From positions 83,824-147,823 of the forward strand of contig NZ_JAUQUB010000005.1 of the NCBI RefSeq assembly GCF_030580675.1: a DNA stretch of 64,000 nucleotides. The letters are read 5' to 3'. Under the pieces are notes generated by a model that saw only the letters and a program-made list of their open reading frames with translations, was not told where the DNA came from and made no database searches. Below are positions 1-9,167 of this stretch, one piece after another. Numbering within the stretch: the first letter of the stretch is position 1; every line of letters starts with the position of its first letter. This DNA is from Antiquaquibacter soli (GTDB taxonomy: Bacteria; Actinomycetota; Actinomycetes; Actinomycetales; Microbacteriaceae). The translations under genes were made by a program, and so were the position numbers.

Positions 1-9
1 CGGCGGGCG

Positions 10-1711
<1,702 letters not shown>

Positions 1712-1718
1712 TGACCCC

Positions 1719-2411
1719 ATGACGGACCTCGTCGACACCACCGAGATGTACCTGCGCACCATCCTCGACCTCGAGGAGGAGCACATCGTGCCCCTGCGCG
1801 CGCGCATCTCCGAGCGGCTCGGCCACTCCGGCCCGACGGTGTCGCAGACGATCGGCCGGATGGAGCGCGACGGCCTCGTGGTCGTCGAGGGCGACCGGCA
1901 CCTCGAGCTCACCGCCGAGGGCCGCACTCGGGCCATCCACGTGATGCGCAAGCACCGCCTCGCGGAGCGCCTCCTCGCCGACGTCATCGGTCTCGATTGG
2001 GCCTACGTGCACGACGAGGCCTGCCGCTGGGAGCACGTCATGAGCGAGCAAGTGGAGCGCCGCCTGCTCGACATGCTCGGCAATCCCTCGGAGTCGCCCT
2101 ACGGCAACCCGATACCGGGTCTGGAGGAGATCGGCGGCTCGCCGGCTCCCGCCTTCATGGACGGCGTCGTCAACATCGTGGAGTTCGTCGCCGGATCGAC
2201 GGATGCCCGCAGCGGAGTCATCCGCCGCCTCGGCGAGCCCGTGCAATTCGAGCCGGAGCTCCTGCAACAGCTCCAGAACGCCGGCGTCGTGCCCGGCGCG
2301 ACCGCGACCCTCTCGGCGTCGGGTTCGTACGTCGTCGTGCAGGTGGACGGCTTCGGCGAGGGGCTCGAACTGCCCAACGAGGTCGCCGTGCACATCTTCG
2401 TCGAGCGCTGA
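1719..2411 (+). CDS. DtxR/IdeR/MntR-family metal-dependent regulator
   Basis: 230-residue iron- or manganese-dependent repressor. Residues 1-65 form the winged helix-turn-helix (ISERLGHSGPTVSQTIGRME is the recognition region). The dimerisation and metal-binding domain follows, with the family motif around HRLAERLLADVIGL and EACRWEHVMSEQVERRL. The C-terminal part (about residues 150-230) is the SH3-like FeoA fold. The ATG at 1719 was chosen over longer upstream readings because it gives the standard DtxR N-terminus and sits 7 nt after TAGGCT. Whether iron or manganese is sensed cannot be settled by eye. Confidence 0.92.
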   Translation: MTDLVDTTEMYLRTILDLEEEHIVPLRARISERLGHSGPTVSQTIGRMERDGLVVVEGDRHLELTAEGRTRAIHVMRKHRLAERLLADVIGLDWAYVHDEACRWEHVMSEQVERRLLDMLGNPSESPYGNPIPGLEEIGGSPAPAFMDGVVNIVEFVAGSTDARSGVIRRLGEPVQFEPELLQQLQNAGVVPGATATLSASGSYVVVQVDGFGEGLELPNEVAVHIFVER

Positions 2412-2444
2412 TCAGGCCCGACCCTGAGCCAGTTTGTGGGGGTT

Positions 2445-2470
2445 CCTCAAGCTGATAATCAGCCTTGAGG
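2445..2470. terminator. Inverted repeat after the DtxR gene
   Basis: CCTCAAG-CTGA and TCAG-C-CTTGAGG pair around a TAA loop with one bulged base. It lies 33 nt after the regulator stop and has no T-run, so it may be a weak terminator or a protein-binding site just upstream of the NlpC/P60 promoter. Confidence 0.45.
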
Positions 2471-2492
2471 ATGATGCGGCAGCAGTCTCGAC

Positions 2493-2521
2493 GTGACAGG
2501 CCGGGGGGCCTCGCGTAAACT
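2493..2521 (+). promoter_or_regulatory. Sigma70-like promoter of the NlpC/P60 gene
   Basis: GTGACA (2493-2498), a 17-nt spacer and TAAACT (2516-2521) make a near-consensus vegetative promoter. It predicts a start near 2528 and a long leader of about 140 nt before the TTG start at 2668. Confidence 0.6.
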
Positions 2522-2527
2522 CGCTGA

Positions 2528-2652
2528 GTCCTCATCGGCCGCTCCCGGGCCAAAAGGACCCGCTCTGAGCGTCTCGTTAACCCGTCTCAGTGCCGGTACG
2601 TGAATCGACATACGAAACGGATGGGGCAACAACCTAGAGTTGCCGAGGCGCC
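2528..2652 (+). promoter_or_regulatory. Structured 5' leader of the NlpC/P60 gene, candidate riboswitch
   Basis: The leader is long for this genome and contains several possible helices, including GGCAAC/GTTGCC (about 2617-2641) just before the AGGAGG. Cell-wall hydrolase genes of this type are classic targets of the c-di-AMP (ydaO/yuaA) riboswitch in Actinobacteria, and GTGAATC and GGGGCAAC resemble conserved pieces of it. However, their order does not match the consensus as I recall it, so the assignment is only a possibility. Another structured regulatory leader is equally possible. Confidence 0.28.
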
Positions 2653-2667
2653 AGGAGGTAAAAACTC

Positions 2668-3456
2668 TTGACAAATGTAGGACCCGAGCTTCACCGCAGT
2701 ACCGAAACACCCAGCAACGACTCCCCGGCACTCGCCTCCGGACTCCCGGTACCCGCCGCCTTCACGAAGGCCTCCCCGAGCAAGCGCAAGTCGAACTTCC
2801 TGAGCGTCGCCGTCACCGCGCTCGTCGTTCCCGGCATCTTCGCGACCATGGCCCTCCCGGCCTACGCGTTCCAGCCGGTCCAGGACACGACTGCGGCCGA
2901 CGCGACGGTGGCGCTGCAGGCCCTCAAGGAGTCGGATGCGCAGACCGTGACGGTCGCGGCGGCTGCGGCCTCCGTCGCCGCCACCCGCGACGGGTTCTCG
3001 GCGACCACCCACGAGGAGATCGTCGCCGAGCAGGCTCGCGCCGCGGCGGCTGCCGCCTACGCGGCCTACTCCGGCCCGTCGATCGGCGACCTTCTCGCCA
3101 ACCCGCCCTACCCGAACTTCGATCTCGCGCAGGTCGCGGCAGTCGCCCAGCAGTACCAGGGCGTTCCGTACGTCTACGGCGGCAACACCCCCGCCGGCTT
3201 CGACTGCTCGGGCTTCGTGTCGTTCGTCTACGCGCAGTTCGGCATCGCGCTGCCGCATTCCGTGTCGGGCATCGCGGCGATGGGAACGCCCATCGCGACC
3301 GAGGCGGCCCTGCCCGGCGACATCGTGACCATGAGCGGCCACAACGGCATCTACCTCGGCGGTGGCATGTTCATCGACGCGCCGAGCGAGGGGCGCGTCG
3401 TGGAGATCCGCCCGATCTACACGAGCGACTACTACATCGTCCGTATCGGCATCTGA
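2668..3456 (+). CDS. Secreted NlpC/P60-family peptidoglycan endopeptidase
   Basis: 262-residue exported cysteine peptidase expected to cleave peptidoglycan stem peptides outside the membrane. Starts at TTG 2668, set by a perfect AGGAGG at 2653-2658. A 45-residue polar N-region precedes one hydrophobic segment (about 46-64) ending in LPAYA, a signal-peptidase-like site. An Ala-rich linker contains the block ATRDGFSATT. The catalytic domain occupies about residues 150-262: Cys in GFDCSGFVSF, His in SGHNGIYLG. The unusually long N-region and the DGF-ATT block are shared with the CHAP protein at 4340-5272. Transcribed from a strong promoter through a long leader. Confidence 0.88.
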   Translation: MTNVGPELHRSTETPSNDSPALASGLPVPAAFTKASPSKRKSNFLSVAVTALVVPGIFATMALPAYAFQPVQDTTAADATVALQALKESDAQTVTVAAAAASVAATRDGFSATTHEEIVAEQARAAAAAAYAAYSGPSIGDLLANPPYPNFDLAQVAAVAQQYQGVPYVYGGNTPAGFDCSGFVSFVYAQFGIALPHSVSGIAAMGTPIATEAALPGDIVTMSGHNGIYLGGGMFIDAPSEGRVVEIRPIYTSDYYIVRIGI

Positions 3457-3501
3457 TCCCGTCGGGGCGCGCCACTGAGCCAGTGCCGCCCCGACGTGGG
3501 T

Positions 3502-3507
3502 TACCCT
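3502..3507 (+). promoter_or_regulatory. Possible -10 box of the 36-codon gene
   Basis: TACCCT fits TANNNT and would start transcription about 30 nt before the small ATG at 3543. No convincing -35 element is visible. Confidence 0.3.
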
Positions 3508-3542
3508 GTAGCTCTCGGAGTCTTTCGCACGAGGAGAGCCAC

Positions 3543-3653
3543 ATGTCGAGCAGGCGCAGCATCCAAACCGTGGATGCGCGCGTCCGGTTCCTCATACGGC
3601 ACACCGGTCGGTGCGCGGTCAGCCGCGCGCTCCAACACGAGGCACTGTCCTAG
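3543..3653 (+). CDS. 36-residue basic mini-protein of unknown function
   Basis: Short reading frame with a good ribosome binding site (GAGGAGAG about 8 nt before ATG 3543). The product is arginine-rich (about 8 Arg) and contains one Cys in HTGRC. Its TAG stop sits in the loop of a strong intrinsic terminator, so the transcript ends exactly with the gene. That arrangement suggests a free-standing small gene or a small RNA rather than chance. No family is recognised; a leader-peptide role for the downstream HNH gene is possible but no amino-acid bias points to it. Confidence 0.5.
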   Translation: MSSRRSIQTVDARVRFLIRHTGRCAVSRALQHEALS

Positions 3654-3668
3654 CGACAGTGCCTTTTT
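3641..3668 (+). terminator. Intrinsic terminator
   Basis: GGCACTGTC and GACAGTGCC pair around a CTAGC loop and are followed by TTTTT. This is one of the few classic rho-independent terminators with a T-run in the window. Confidence 0.88.
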
Positions 3669-3755
3669 GTTTGCCCGGAATCCTCTCGCGCGTCACCTCC
3701 GAGACAGTCGAACACGCCTGCAAGCCGTGCAGGCTCTGTCGAGAGGATGACTCCG

Positions 3756-4253
3756 TTGAGAACCCTGGTGCTGAATGCGGGCTACGAGCCCCTCGCCGTC
3801 GTGTCGTTCAAGAGGGCACTCGTGCTCGTCATGAACCAGAAGGCGTCGATCGTCGCGGCGGATGCCGAGCATCCGGTCTGGGGGTCCGCGGGAGCGTGGG
3901 ATCGCCCTTCGGTGATCATCCTGCGCAACTACGTGCGCATCCCGAGCGGTCGCAACGTGCCTGTGTCGCGACGCGGCGTGCTGCGCCGCGACAATCAGCG
4001 CTGTGGTTACTGCGGCGGCTCGGCGAACACGATCGACCACGTGCTGCCCCGCTCGCGCGGTGGCAAGGACTCGTGGGAGAACCTCGTGGCCTGCTGCCTC
4101 AAGTGCAACAACATCAAGGGCGACCGCACCCCCGCGGAGATGAACTGGACGCTGCGGATCATCCCGCGGCCGCCGCACGGCACGTCGTGGCTCGTGCGCG
4201 GCATCGAGCGCGCGCTGCCCGATTGGGAGGAGTACCTCGCTCCCGCGGCCTAG
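3756..4253 (+). CDS. HNH endonuclease family protein
   Basis: 165-residue HNH nuclease of a single-copy type common in Actinobacteria; its cellular role is not known. The HNH domain covers about residues 70-130: a zinc-type CGYC pair, DHVLPRSRGG with the catalytic His, then CCLKCNN. The TTG at 3756 was preferred to the ATG at 3747 because GAGAGG (3741-3746) is 9 nt before TTG but touches the ATG, and because family members typically begin (M)RTLVLNAGYEPL. It is monocistronic, between the terminator of the mini-gene and the CHAP gene. Confidence 0.85.
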   Translation: MRTLVLNAGYEPLAVVSFKRALVLVMNQKASIVAADAEHPVWGSAGAWDRPSVIILRNYVRIPSGRNVPVSRRGVLRRDNQRCGYCGGSANTIDHVLPRSRGGKDSWENLVACCLKCNNIKGDRTPAEMNWTLRIIPRPPHGTSWLVRGIERALPDWEEYLAPAA

Positions 4254-4274
4254 CCGTTACTTTGCTGTGACAAT

Positions 4275-4303
4275 TAGACTTGTCGCGGGTCGTCGCGTAC
4301 CCT
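4275..4303 (+). promoter_or_regulatory. Possible promoter of the CHAP gene
   Basis: TAGACT (4275-4280) and TACCCT (4298-4303) are separated by 17 nt and would start transcription about 30 nt before GTG 4340. The -35 match is only fair. Confidence 0.35.
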
Positions 4304-4339
4304 CGAAAAGTCATCCTTTTCCCGAAAGGCACCTCCTTC

Positions 4340-5272
4340 GTGGTCGATTACACGCCGTCCGGCTCCTCGGACGACCTGTTCGCCACTGAGGCGACCCCGC
4401 AGCCGGTGCAGTACACGTCCCGCCGCGAAGCCCGGGAGGCGCTCGCCGCCCAGTCCTCGGCCGCGGGCAAGCCGGCCCGACGCTCGGTCGCTCCCGAGGT
4501 GCGCGTCGCTCCCGCGGAGGTGCGCCGCGAGCTCGCACAGCCCGCCATGGGGGCGGTTCGGGCATCCGTCGCGGCACAGCCCAAGCGCAACCCGCTGAGC
4601 GTGCTCGCGACCATGGCGGTCGTGGGCGGACTCTTCGCGGTGGCCGGTCTTCCCGCCTATGCGCAGCAGGAGGCGGAGTCGACGACCGCGGATGCCGCTC
4701 CCGCCGGCGTCGCGCAGTCGATCGAGGTGGATGACGACGCGGTCACCGGGCTTGCGACGCGCGACGGCTTCCTCGCCACCACCCCGGAGCAGCTCGCCCA
4801 GGCCAACGAGGACGCGCTGCGCGCCGCAGCGAACGAGGCATACCTCGCCTCCGGCGCCCGCGAGCTCGGCGACGACTACCCGTGGCCGTACGAGCTGACG
4901 GATGACCAGGGCGGCGGGCTCTCGCCACTCAACTACTACTACCGCGAGTGCGTGGACTTCGTGGCCTGGCGCATCAACCGCGACCAGGGCTACTACGCGG
5001 CCCCCTTCAAGTGGGTGTGGTCGAACCTGACCCCCTACGGCGGCAACGGCGGCCAGTGGCAGTACAACTGGGAGGCCCTCGGCCGCACCGTGTCGAACGT
5101 GCCGATCCCCGGCGCTGTCGCCTACACGGGCGGCAACCACGTCGCCTACGTCAAGTCGGTCAACGCCGACGGCACGGTGACGCTCGAGGAGTACAACTAC
5201 GTGCCGGGCATGTACAGCCAGCGTACGATCCCGGCCTCGTCGGTCGTGTCGTTCCTGTACCCGCCGAGCTAG
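4340..5272 (+). CDS. Secreted CHAP-domain peptidoglycan hydrolase
   Basis: 310-residue exported amidase/endopeptidase acting on peptidoglycan. GTG 4340 follows AAAGG at a usable distance; a longer reading from TTG 4280 would overlap the likely promoter. About 80 polar residues precede a hydrophobic segment (about 92-113) ending LPAYA. A linker with LATRDGFLATTPE follows, then the CHAP domain from about residue 185: Cys in YRECVDFVAWRIN, His in GNHVAYVKSV, and EEYN. The N-terminal architecture matches the NlpC/P60 protein at 2668-3456, so the two may be exported or localised in the same way. Confidence 0.86.
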   Translation: MVDYTPSGSSDDLFATEATPQPVQYTSRREAREALAAQSSAAGKPARRSVAPEVRVAPAEVRRELAQPAMGAVRASVAAQPKRNPLSVLATMAVVGGLFAVAGLPAYAQQEAESTTADAAPAGVAQSIEVDDDAVTGLATRDGFLATTPEQLAQANEDALRAAANEAYLASGARELGDDYPWPYELTDDQGGGLSPLNYYYRECVDFVAWRINRDQGYYAAPFKWVWSNLTPYGGNGGQWQYNWEALGRTVSNVPIPGAVAYTGGNHVAYVKSVNADGTVTLEEYNYVPGMYSQRTIPASSVVSFLYPPS

Positions 5273-5298
5273 GCTCGCCGCTGGCTCGCTGGCTTCGC

Positions 5299-5356
5299 CG
5301 AGTGTTCCGATTTCGTCGGAATAGGGCCCTCCATAGCGGCAATTTCGGAACACTCG
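5299..5356. repeat. Long-spacer inverted repeat upstream of the tRNA
   Basis: CGAGTGTTCCGA (5299-5310) is the exact reverse complement of TCGGAACACTCG (5345-5356), separated by 34 nt. It could end the CHAP transcript, but there is no T-run. The architecture resembles the repeats at 5573-5627 and 34384-34454. Confidence 0.7.
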
Positions 5357-5405
5357 CGGTGCGAGACTCCCCATCGGCGCCCGCCGGTAAGCTGGATGCC
5401 GCCAC

Positions 5406-5477
5406 GCCTCTGTAGCTCAATGGAAGAGCAGTTCCGTCCTAAGGAAAGGGTTGGGGGTTCGAGTCCCTCCAGGGGCA
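5406..5477 (+). tRNA. tRNA-Arg (anticodon CCT)
   Basis: 72-nt cloverleaf. Acceptor GCCTCTG pairs with CAGGGGC (one G-U), D-stem GCTC/GAGC, anticodon loop GTCCTAA with anticodon CCT reading AGG, T-arm GGGGG-TTCGAGT-CCCTC, discriminator A, no encoded CCA. It reads a rare arginine codon in this GC-rich genome. Its 3' end is copied downstream, marking it as a probable integration site. Confidence 0.95.
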
Positions 5478-5526
5478 CGAATGCGAGAAGCCCCGCAGCG
5501 TGCGCCGCGGGGCTTCTCGCATTCGT
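5477..5526 (+). terminator. Perfect 20-bp hairpin after the tRNA
   Basis: The arms 5477-5496 and 5507-5526 are exact reverse complements around a 10-nt loop, starting at the tRNA discriminator base. It is probably the tRNA terminator or a processing signal, though no T-run follows. Confidence 0.75.
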
Positions 5527-5572
5527 GGTCGTGGGTGGCACCTCGGAGCGCTGGGGTCCCCGCCTCGGCAGT

Positions 5573-5627
5573 CCAGAATGTCGCTTGTCGACTGACTCGC
5601 AGGCTTCGCGCTGCCGCGACATTCTGG
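5573..5627. repeat. Long-spacer inverted repeat at the left end of the island
   Basis: CCAGAATGTCGC (5573-5584) and GCGACATTCTGG (5616-5627) are exact reverse complements with a 31-nt spacer. The position, between the tRNA and the duplicated att-like sequence, would suit a recombinase or excision-factor site. It could equally be a member of an intergenic repeat family. Confidence 0.7.
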
Positions 5628-5643
5628 CGGCCTAGGTGGGGCG

Positions 5644-5663
5644 TCGAGTCCCTCCAGGGGCAC
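5644..5663 (+). repeat. Duplicate of the tRNA-Arg 3' end (att-like)
   Basis: TCGAGTCCCTCCAGGGGCAC repeats exactly the last part of the tRNA gene (5459-5478). Such duplications arise when integrative elements recombine into tRNA genes. A T-arm-like hairpin, GGGGG-TTCAA-CCCCC, follows at 5668-5682. Confidence 0.8.
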
Positions 5664-6411
5664 CGCTGGGGGTTCAACCCCCTGGGGAACGGTGATGACC
5701 CCAACATTCTTCTCCGTTCCCGCGACTTCAGCGATCGTGGCGTTGGGGTTGCGGCCCTTGCCGCGGCCGGCACAGCACCGTTGGGGGCTCAACTTGCACC
5801 GCGGCGTCGTGGCAATTTGCGCGGACCACTTGCGGTGCCGGTCTCTCCTCAGCCTCCTGATACCTGACCGCGCGGGGTCCTTCCATCGCGTTATCAATCC
5901 AGAGCGACCATCGCCCAAGGTCGCCAGCACGAGAGTGGGGGTCGACTGCCAGCGTGATCGTCAGCAAGCAACCGATGTTGCCTCAGACCGTCGCGAGGGC
6001 GGCGAGGCACTGATCGCGACCTTGAAGAATATTCTTGTTTGTCGCCTGGCGCCTGAGTGACGACGACCTCCCGACGCGCGCCTGGGCAGATGCTGGAAGC
6101 CGGTTCGTTCATCAGGCGCAAAAGGTTGGGAGTCGACGGTGCGGACCCGATCCTCCGATTCGGAAGTTCCTGAAGAATTCGCGAAGCGTGGCGTGCTCGC
6201 GTGCCGCGACACCTTCGCGAGCTTCTGACATGGCCGACGTCGCTCGAGCTGCGATGATGTCATCTCATAGGAAACGCTCTCCAGCGTGGGATAGAAATGC
6301 CCACCTGCGCCATCATGATTCATCTGGAGTGTGCCGCTAGTCTTGTCGTTGCAGGGCACGAGGGCGGGCCGACGGCAGCGGCCAGCGGATGGACGAGGGA
6401 GATCAAAAACG
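5664..6411. other. Gene-poor left flank of the island
   Basis: About 750 bases with only short open frames on both strands and none with a recognisable product, ribosome binding site or family motif. It holds the T-arm-like hairpin at 5668-5682 and a 7-bp inverted repeat (CGCGAAG near 6178, CTTCGCG near 6213). It may contain decayed remains of an integrase or other mobility gene, but I could not recognise any. Confidence 0.5.
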
Positions 6412-7050
6412 ATGCCGTCCCAGGACCTAAGGGCCGCACTCGACCGGGACCTTCTCTTCGGCCTTGTTCAGCAGGCGATCGCCCGACCCGACCGGATTCC
6501 TGCTTCTCGTCACGAGAACGGCTTCGAGAAGTTGACGCTCGGCGTCGATCCCGCGACGGGCGCGCTCATCCGTGCCCACTTCTGGAGTCGTGTCGACAGC
6601 GAATCCGACGCGGCTACCGTCGGCAATCTGCATAACCATCGCTGGGATTTCGCGTCCTTGGTTCTGCGCGGCGAGCTCCGGATCGCGACGTACGTCGAGT
6701 CGTCCGCGGGCGAGGACTACTACTACTATCGGTACTGGCCGGAACGCGGGGACGAGTTGGAGTTCATCGGCGTCACTCGACTCGCACGCTATGCGATCGT
6801 GTCCCTCGGCGCGGGATCCGAGTACGACGAGCCGGCGGAGGAGATCCATCACGCGTCACCCCGTGCCGGCGTTGACACGGTCACGGTGATGGCACGGAGC
6901 CCAGGTCAGAAGACCTTCGCAGATGTCTATTCCCTGAGGGCGCGCCCGGACGTGGTCGAGAGCTCATCCGATCTGCCGATGAGCCGAGTCGCGGAGCTCC
7001 TTGACGACTTGGCCGGCCTCGTCGAGGCCGCGAGACTTCGCAGGAGGTAG
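6412..7050 (+). CDS. Cupin-like protein with an HNHRWDF metal-site motif
   Basis: 212-residue protein, probably a cupin fold. The block NLHNHRWDFASLVLRGEL (about residues 70-87) looks like the first cupin motif, with two His as metal ligands. A later EIHHASP (about 144-150) could supply the third His. The middle has an odd YYYYRYW run. I cannot assign a substrate. ATG 6412 follows GAGGGAGA by about 10 nt. It is the first gene of an apparent operon with the next two genes: 8 nt separate it from the next start, and AGGAGG of that gene overlaps its last codons. Base composition looks less GC-rich than in the flanking backbone. Confidence 0.7.
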   Translation: MPSQDLRAALDRDLLFGLVQQAIARPDRIPASRHENGFEKLTLGVDPATGALIRAHFWSRVDSESDAATVGNLHNHRWDFASLVLRGELRIATYVESSAGEDYYYYRYWPERGDELEFIGVTRLARYAIVSLGAGSEYDEPAEEIHHASPRAGVDTVTVMARSPGQKTFADVYSLRARPDVVESSSDLPMSRVAELLDDLAGLVEAARLRRR

Positions 7051-7058
7051 GGAGCGTC

Positions 7059-8321
7059 GTGTCAGCAGTTCTCCGCCGCGCCGCCATATCGATGCAGATC
7101 CCTTTGGCGCTGAGCGCCGACCCGGATTCGACCTGGCAAGTGGGCCCCTTCAACAACCGATGGCGTGAAGGATCTGACCGGGAGCTATCCGGCGATCGCG
7201 TGGGCCGGAGGAAGTATCTGATTGAGGGTCTCGACGAAATCCTCTACAACAACCGCTGGCATCAGTCGAGTCCCTCACTGTCGCTGCCGCCGGTTGCAGG
7301 GGTCACGAAGGTCAAGGCGGTCGAAGTTTGGCGGCTGCCGACGACTGGCCCGCGTCCCAACGGGATCTTGATCGTTCACCTCTCGATCGACCCCGACGCC
7401 GACGTCCTGAGGGTCATCAACAAGGTCGTCAATCACAACCCCAGCCACGGGGGTGCCATGCGCCTGTGGGTTGACGAGATCGTCGACCCTTGGGGTCGCA
7501 TCGTGTCGTCGCACCGTCGCGCGGAACACGTGTCTCTCGTGACGAGCGACTCTTCCACGATGCCCGACACGCCCCTCGTGAAGGTCTCCAAGAAGATCGA
7601 CGGTCACAACCTGTGGCTTGCGAGCCTGGAGGCGTCGGGGCGGTACGGGCCGGACGTCACGATGATGCCGAACGTCGGCACCTACATCCCCATGTCGAAT
7701 CGGATCCGTGGTCTTGTCGGCCGCGGGGCGATCGCTCTTGTCGGCCTGCTGCCGGACGATGGAAGCTCAAGAGGTGCGACCGGTTTTGACTACGGGGGCC
7801 TCGAGTTCTTTGCGGAAGGTCTCTACACCGACACCCTGCTCTTCGCCCGCCTCCAACGGATCATGGTCGGAGAATTGCGCGATGAGTTGGCCGAAGCGCG
7901 GAACAGCGGAACCGGCAAGCAGGCGCTCTGGCGACTCGAGCGGCGACTCGTCGACTTCCGCCGCATCTACTGGCGCACCGATATCGCTCCGCAAGGCAGC
8001 CAAGACGACTTCCTGCGGGCGTACCAGGCCGAGAACGCGGTTCCCGCCCAGCTAGCTGAGGTTGCCGCGCAGTTGACGGAGTACTCGGCGCAGGTTCAGC
8101 GCACGGAGCAGGAGATCACCAACGCGCTGCTGGGGCTCGTCACGGTTGTCGCCCTTCCGATCAGCTCCGCGATTGCGATCTGGGCGGGAATCGATGAGCG
8201 CACGGTCTGCCAGCTCCTCATTGCGCTCGGGATCGCCATGGCCCTGGCCGCTGTCCTCGTCGCGACCCCGGCGGCGCGTTCGCTCCTGAAACCACTGTTT
8301 AAGAAGAAGCATGTGTCGTGA
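7059..8321 (+). CDS. Unknown protein with C-terminal coiled coil and two TM helices
   Basis: 420-residue protein of no family I recognise. About 335 soluble N-terminal residues are followed by a helical, coiled-coil-like stretch (LAEVAAQLTEYSAQVQRTEQEI), then two hydrophobic helices (about 355-376 and 383-405) and a basic tail (LFKKKHVS). This soluble-sensor/helix/2-TM-hairpin layout recalls CorA-like channels and 2-TM effectors of defence systems, but the CorA GMN motif is absent. GTG 7059 follows AGGAGG (7042-7047) by 11 nt. Its TGA overlaps the GTG of the nucleotidyltransferase gene, so the two are probably translated together. Confidence 0.7.
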   Translation: MSAVLRRAAISMQIPLALSADPDSTWQVGPFNNRWREGSDRELSGDRVGRRKYLIEGLDEILYNNRWHQSSPSLSLPPVAGVTKVKAVEVWRLPTTGPRPNGILIVHLSIDPDADVLRVINKVVNHNPSHGGAMRLWVDEIVDPWGRIVSSHRRAEHVSLVTSDSSTMPDTPLVKVSKKIDGHNLWLASLEASGRYGPDVTMMPNVGTYIPMSNRIRGLVGRGAIALVGLLPDDGSSRGATGFDYGGLEFFAEGLYTDTLLFARLQRIMVGELRDELAEARNSGTGKQALWRLERRLVDFRRIYWRTDIAPQGSQDDFLRAYQAENAVPAQLAEVAAQLTEYSAQVQRTEQEITNALLGLVTVVALPISSAIAIWAGIDERTVCQLLIALGIAMALAAVLVATPAARSLLKPLFKKKHVS

Positions 8322-9154
8322 TTGCCGCCAGATGGGAAGCACTCCGCGTCGTCAGCGGCTTGGTCGTCCTCGGTCTCCTGCCCGAGTCGCTCGGACGCGG
8401 TGGGAAGTGGCGACTCTTCGGGAGTTGGTCGATCCTCCTGCAATCGGAGGAACTCACGCGGCTTCCGCAGGACATCGACATCCAGCTCTCCTCTGGGGGT
8501 CCGACGGCCCCGACGGTGCTGGACGAATGGCGACGATCGAGCGGGCCATTCGAACTGAGATCGGGACGAGCACGCGCGGTGACGTTCTCCGACCCGCGGA
8601 CCAGTCCGAACGCTTCCTGGCAGACGGTCGACCTGCTTCACCGAGGCGAGGTCGTCGCGGAGGAGGCGATCAACTGGGTGTGGCCCGCGTCGGTCGACGA
8701 TCGCGACATCGAAGCCCTCCACGCTCGGGATGATGCATGGATCGACCTGAGACTGACCCCGGCGTTCTCTGTCGCGGCTTACGCGCTTCCGGAGATCGCC
8801 GACCTCCCACTGGCCCGAGTTCGTGCCGCGAGCCGCGAAGAGTGCATCGCGCAGAAATGGACGCGGATCGCCATGATTCGCACCGGTGCTCGTCGCCACA
8901 CGCGTTGGCAGGACCTGGCCGACGTATACGACCTGGTCCTCGGGGAGTCTGCATCGCTCAATTCTTCGCGCCTCGTCGACTGGCTCAGAGAGAGAGCCGG
9001 TGCCCGGGGGCTCGGCTGGCCGATCCTGCTCTCTGAGCCTCCATCCGAATGGCTCGACGTCTGGGACTCCTACAACTTTCGATCCGGAGTCTCGCGTCCC
9101 CGTCCAGCCGACTGTACGAGAGAGTTGAACGCATTCCTGCGGGACCTCGCCTAA
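8318..9154 (+). CDS. AbiEii-like nucleotidyltransferase
   Basis: 278-residue protein with the layout of AbiEii/DUF1814 nucleotidyltransferases. The active-site signature is FGSWS (GS at about 35-36) followed by RLPQDIDIQL (D52, D54 as metal ligands). The C-terminal signature is a Lys (about 180, QKW) followed by TRWQDLADVYDL (about 195-206). Family members of type IV systems transfer nucleotides to target RNAs and act as toxins with an AbiEi antitoxin, but no AbiEi gene is present. The GTG start overlaps the stop of the 2-TM protein (GTGA), suggesting tight coupling. Target and nucleotide are unknown. Confidence 0.62.
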   Translation: MIAARWEALRVVSGLVVLGLLPESLGRGGKWRLFGSWSILLQSEELTRLPQDIDIQLSSGGPTAPTVLDEWRRSSGPFELRSGRARAVTFSDPRTSPNASWQTVDLLHRGEVVAEEAINWVWPASVDDRDIEALHARDDAWIDLRLTPAFSVAAYALPEIADLPLARVRAASREECIAQKWTRIAMIRTGARRHTRWQDLADVYDLVLGESASLNSSRLVDWLRERAGARGLGWPILLSEPPSEWLDVWDSYNFRSGVSRPRPADCTRELNAFLRDLA

Positions 9155-9167
9155 AATCCGCCCAGTT

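Noticed and set aside
5668..5682. A second tRNA gene
   Set aside because: Only a T-arm-like hairpin is present; no acceptor, D-arm or anticodon arm can be built around it.
5269..5930. Minus-strand frames over the tRNA with a VPLEGLEPP-type sequence
   Set aside because: This is the known translation artefact of a reversed tRNA gene and its duplicated 3' end, not a protein.
7059..8321. CorA magnesium channel
   Set aside because: The C-terminal helix and two TM segments fit, but the GMN motif is absent and the N-terminal domain is not CorA-like.
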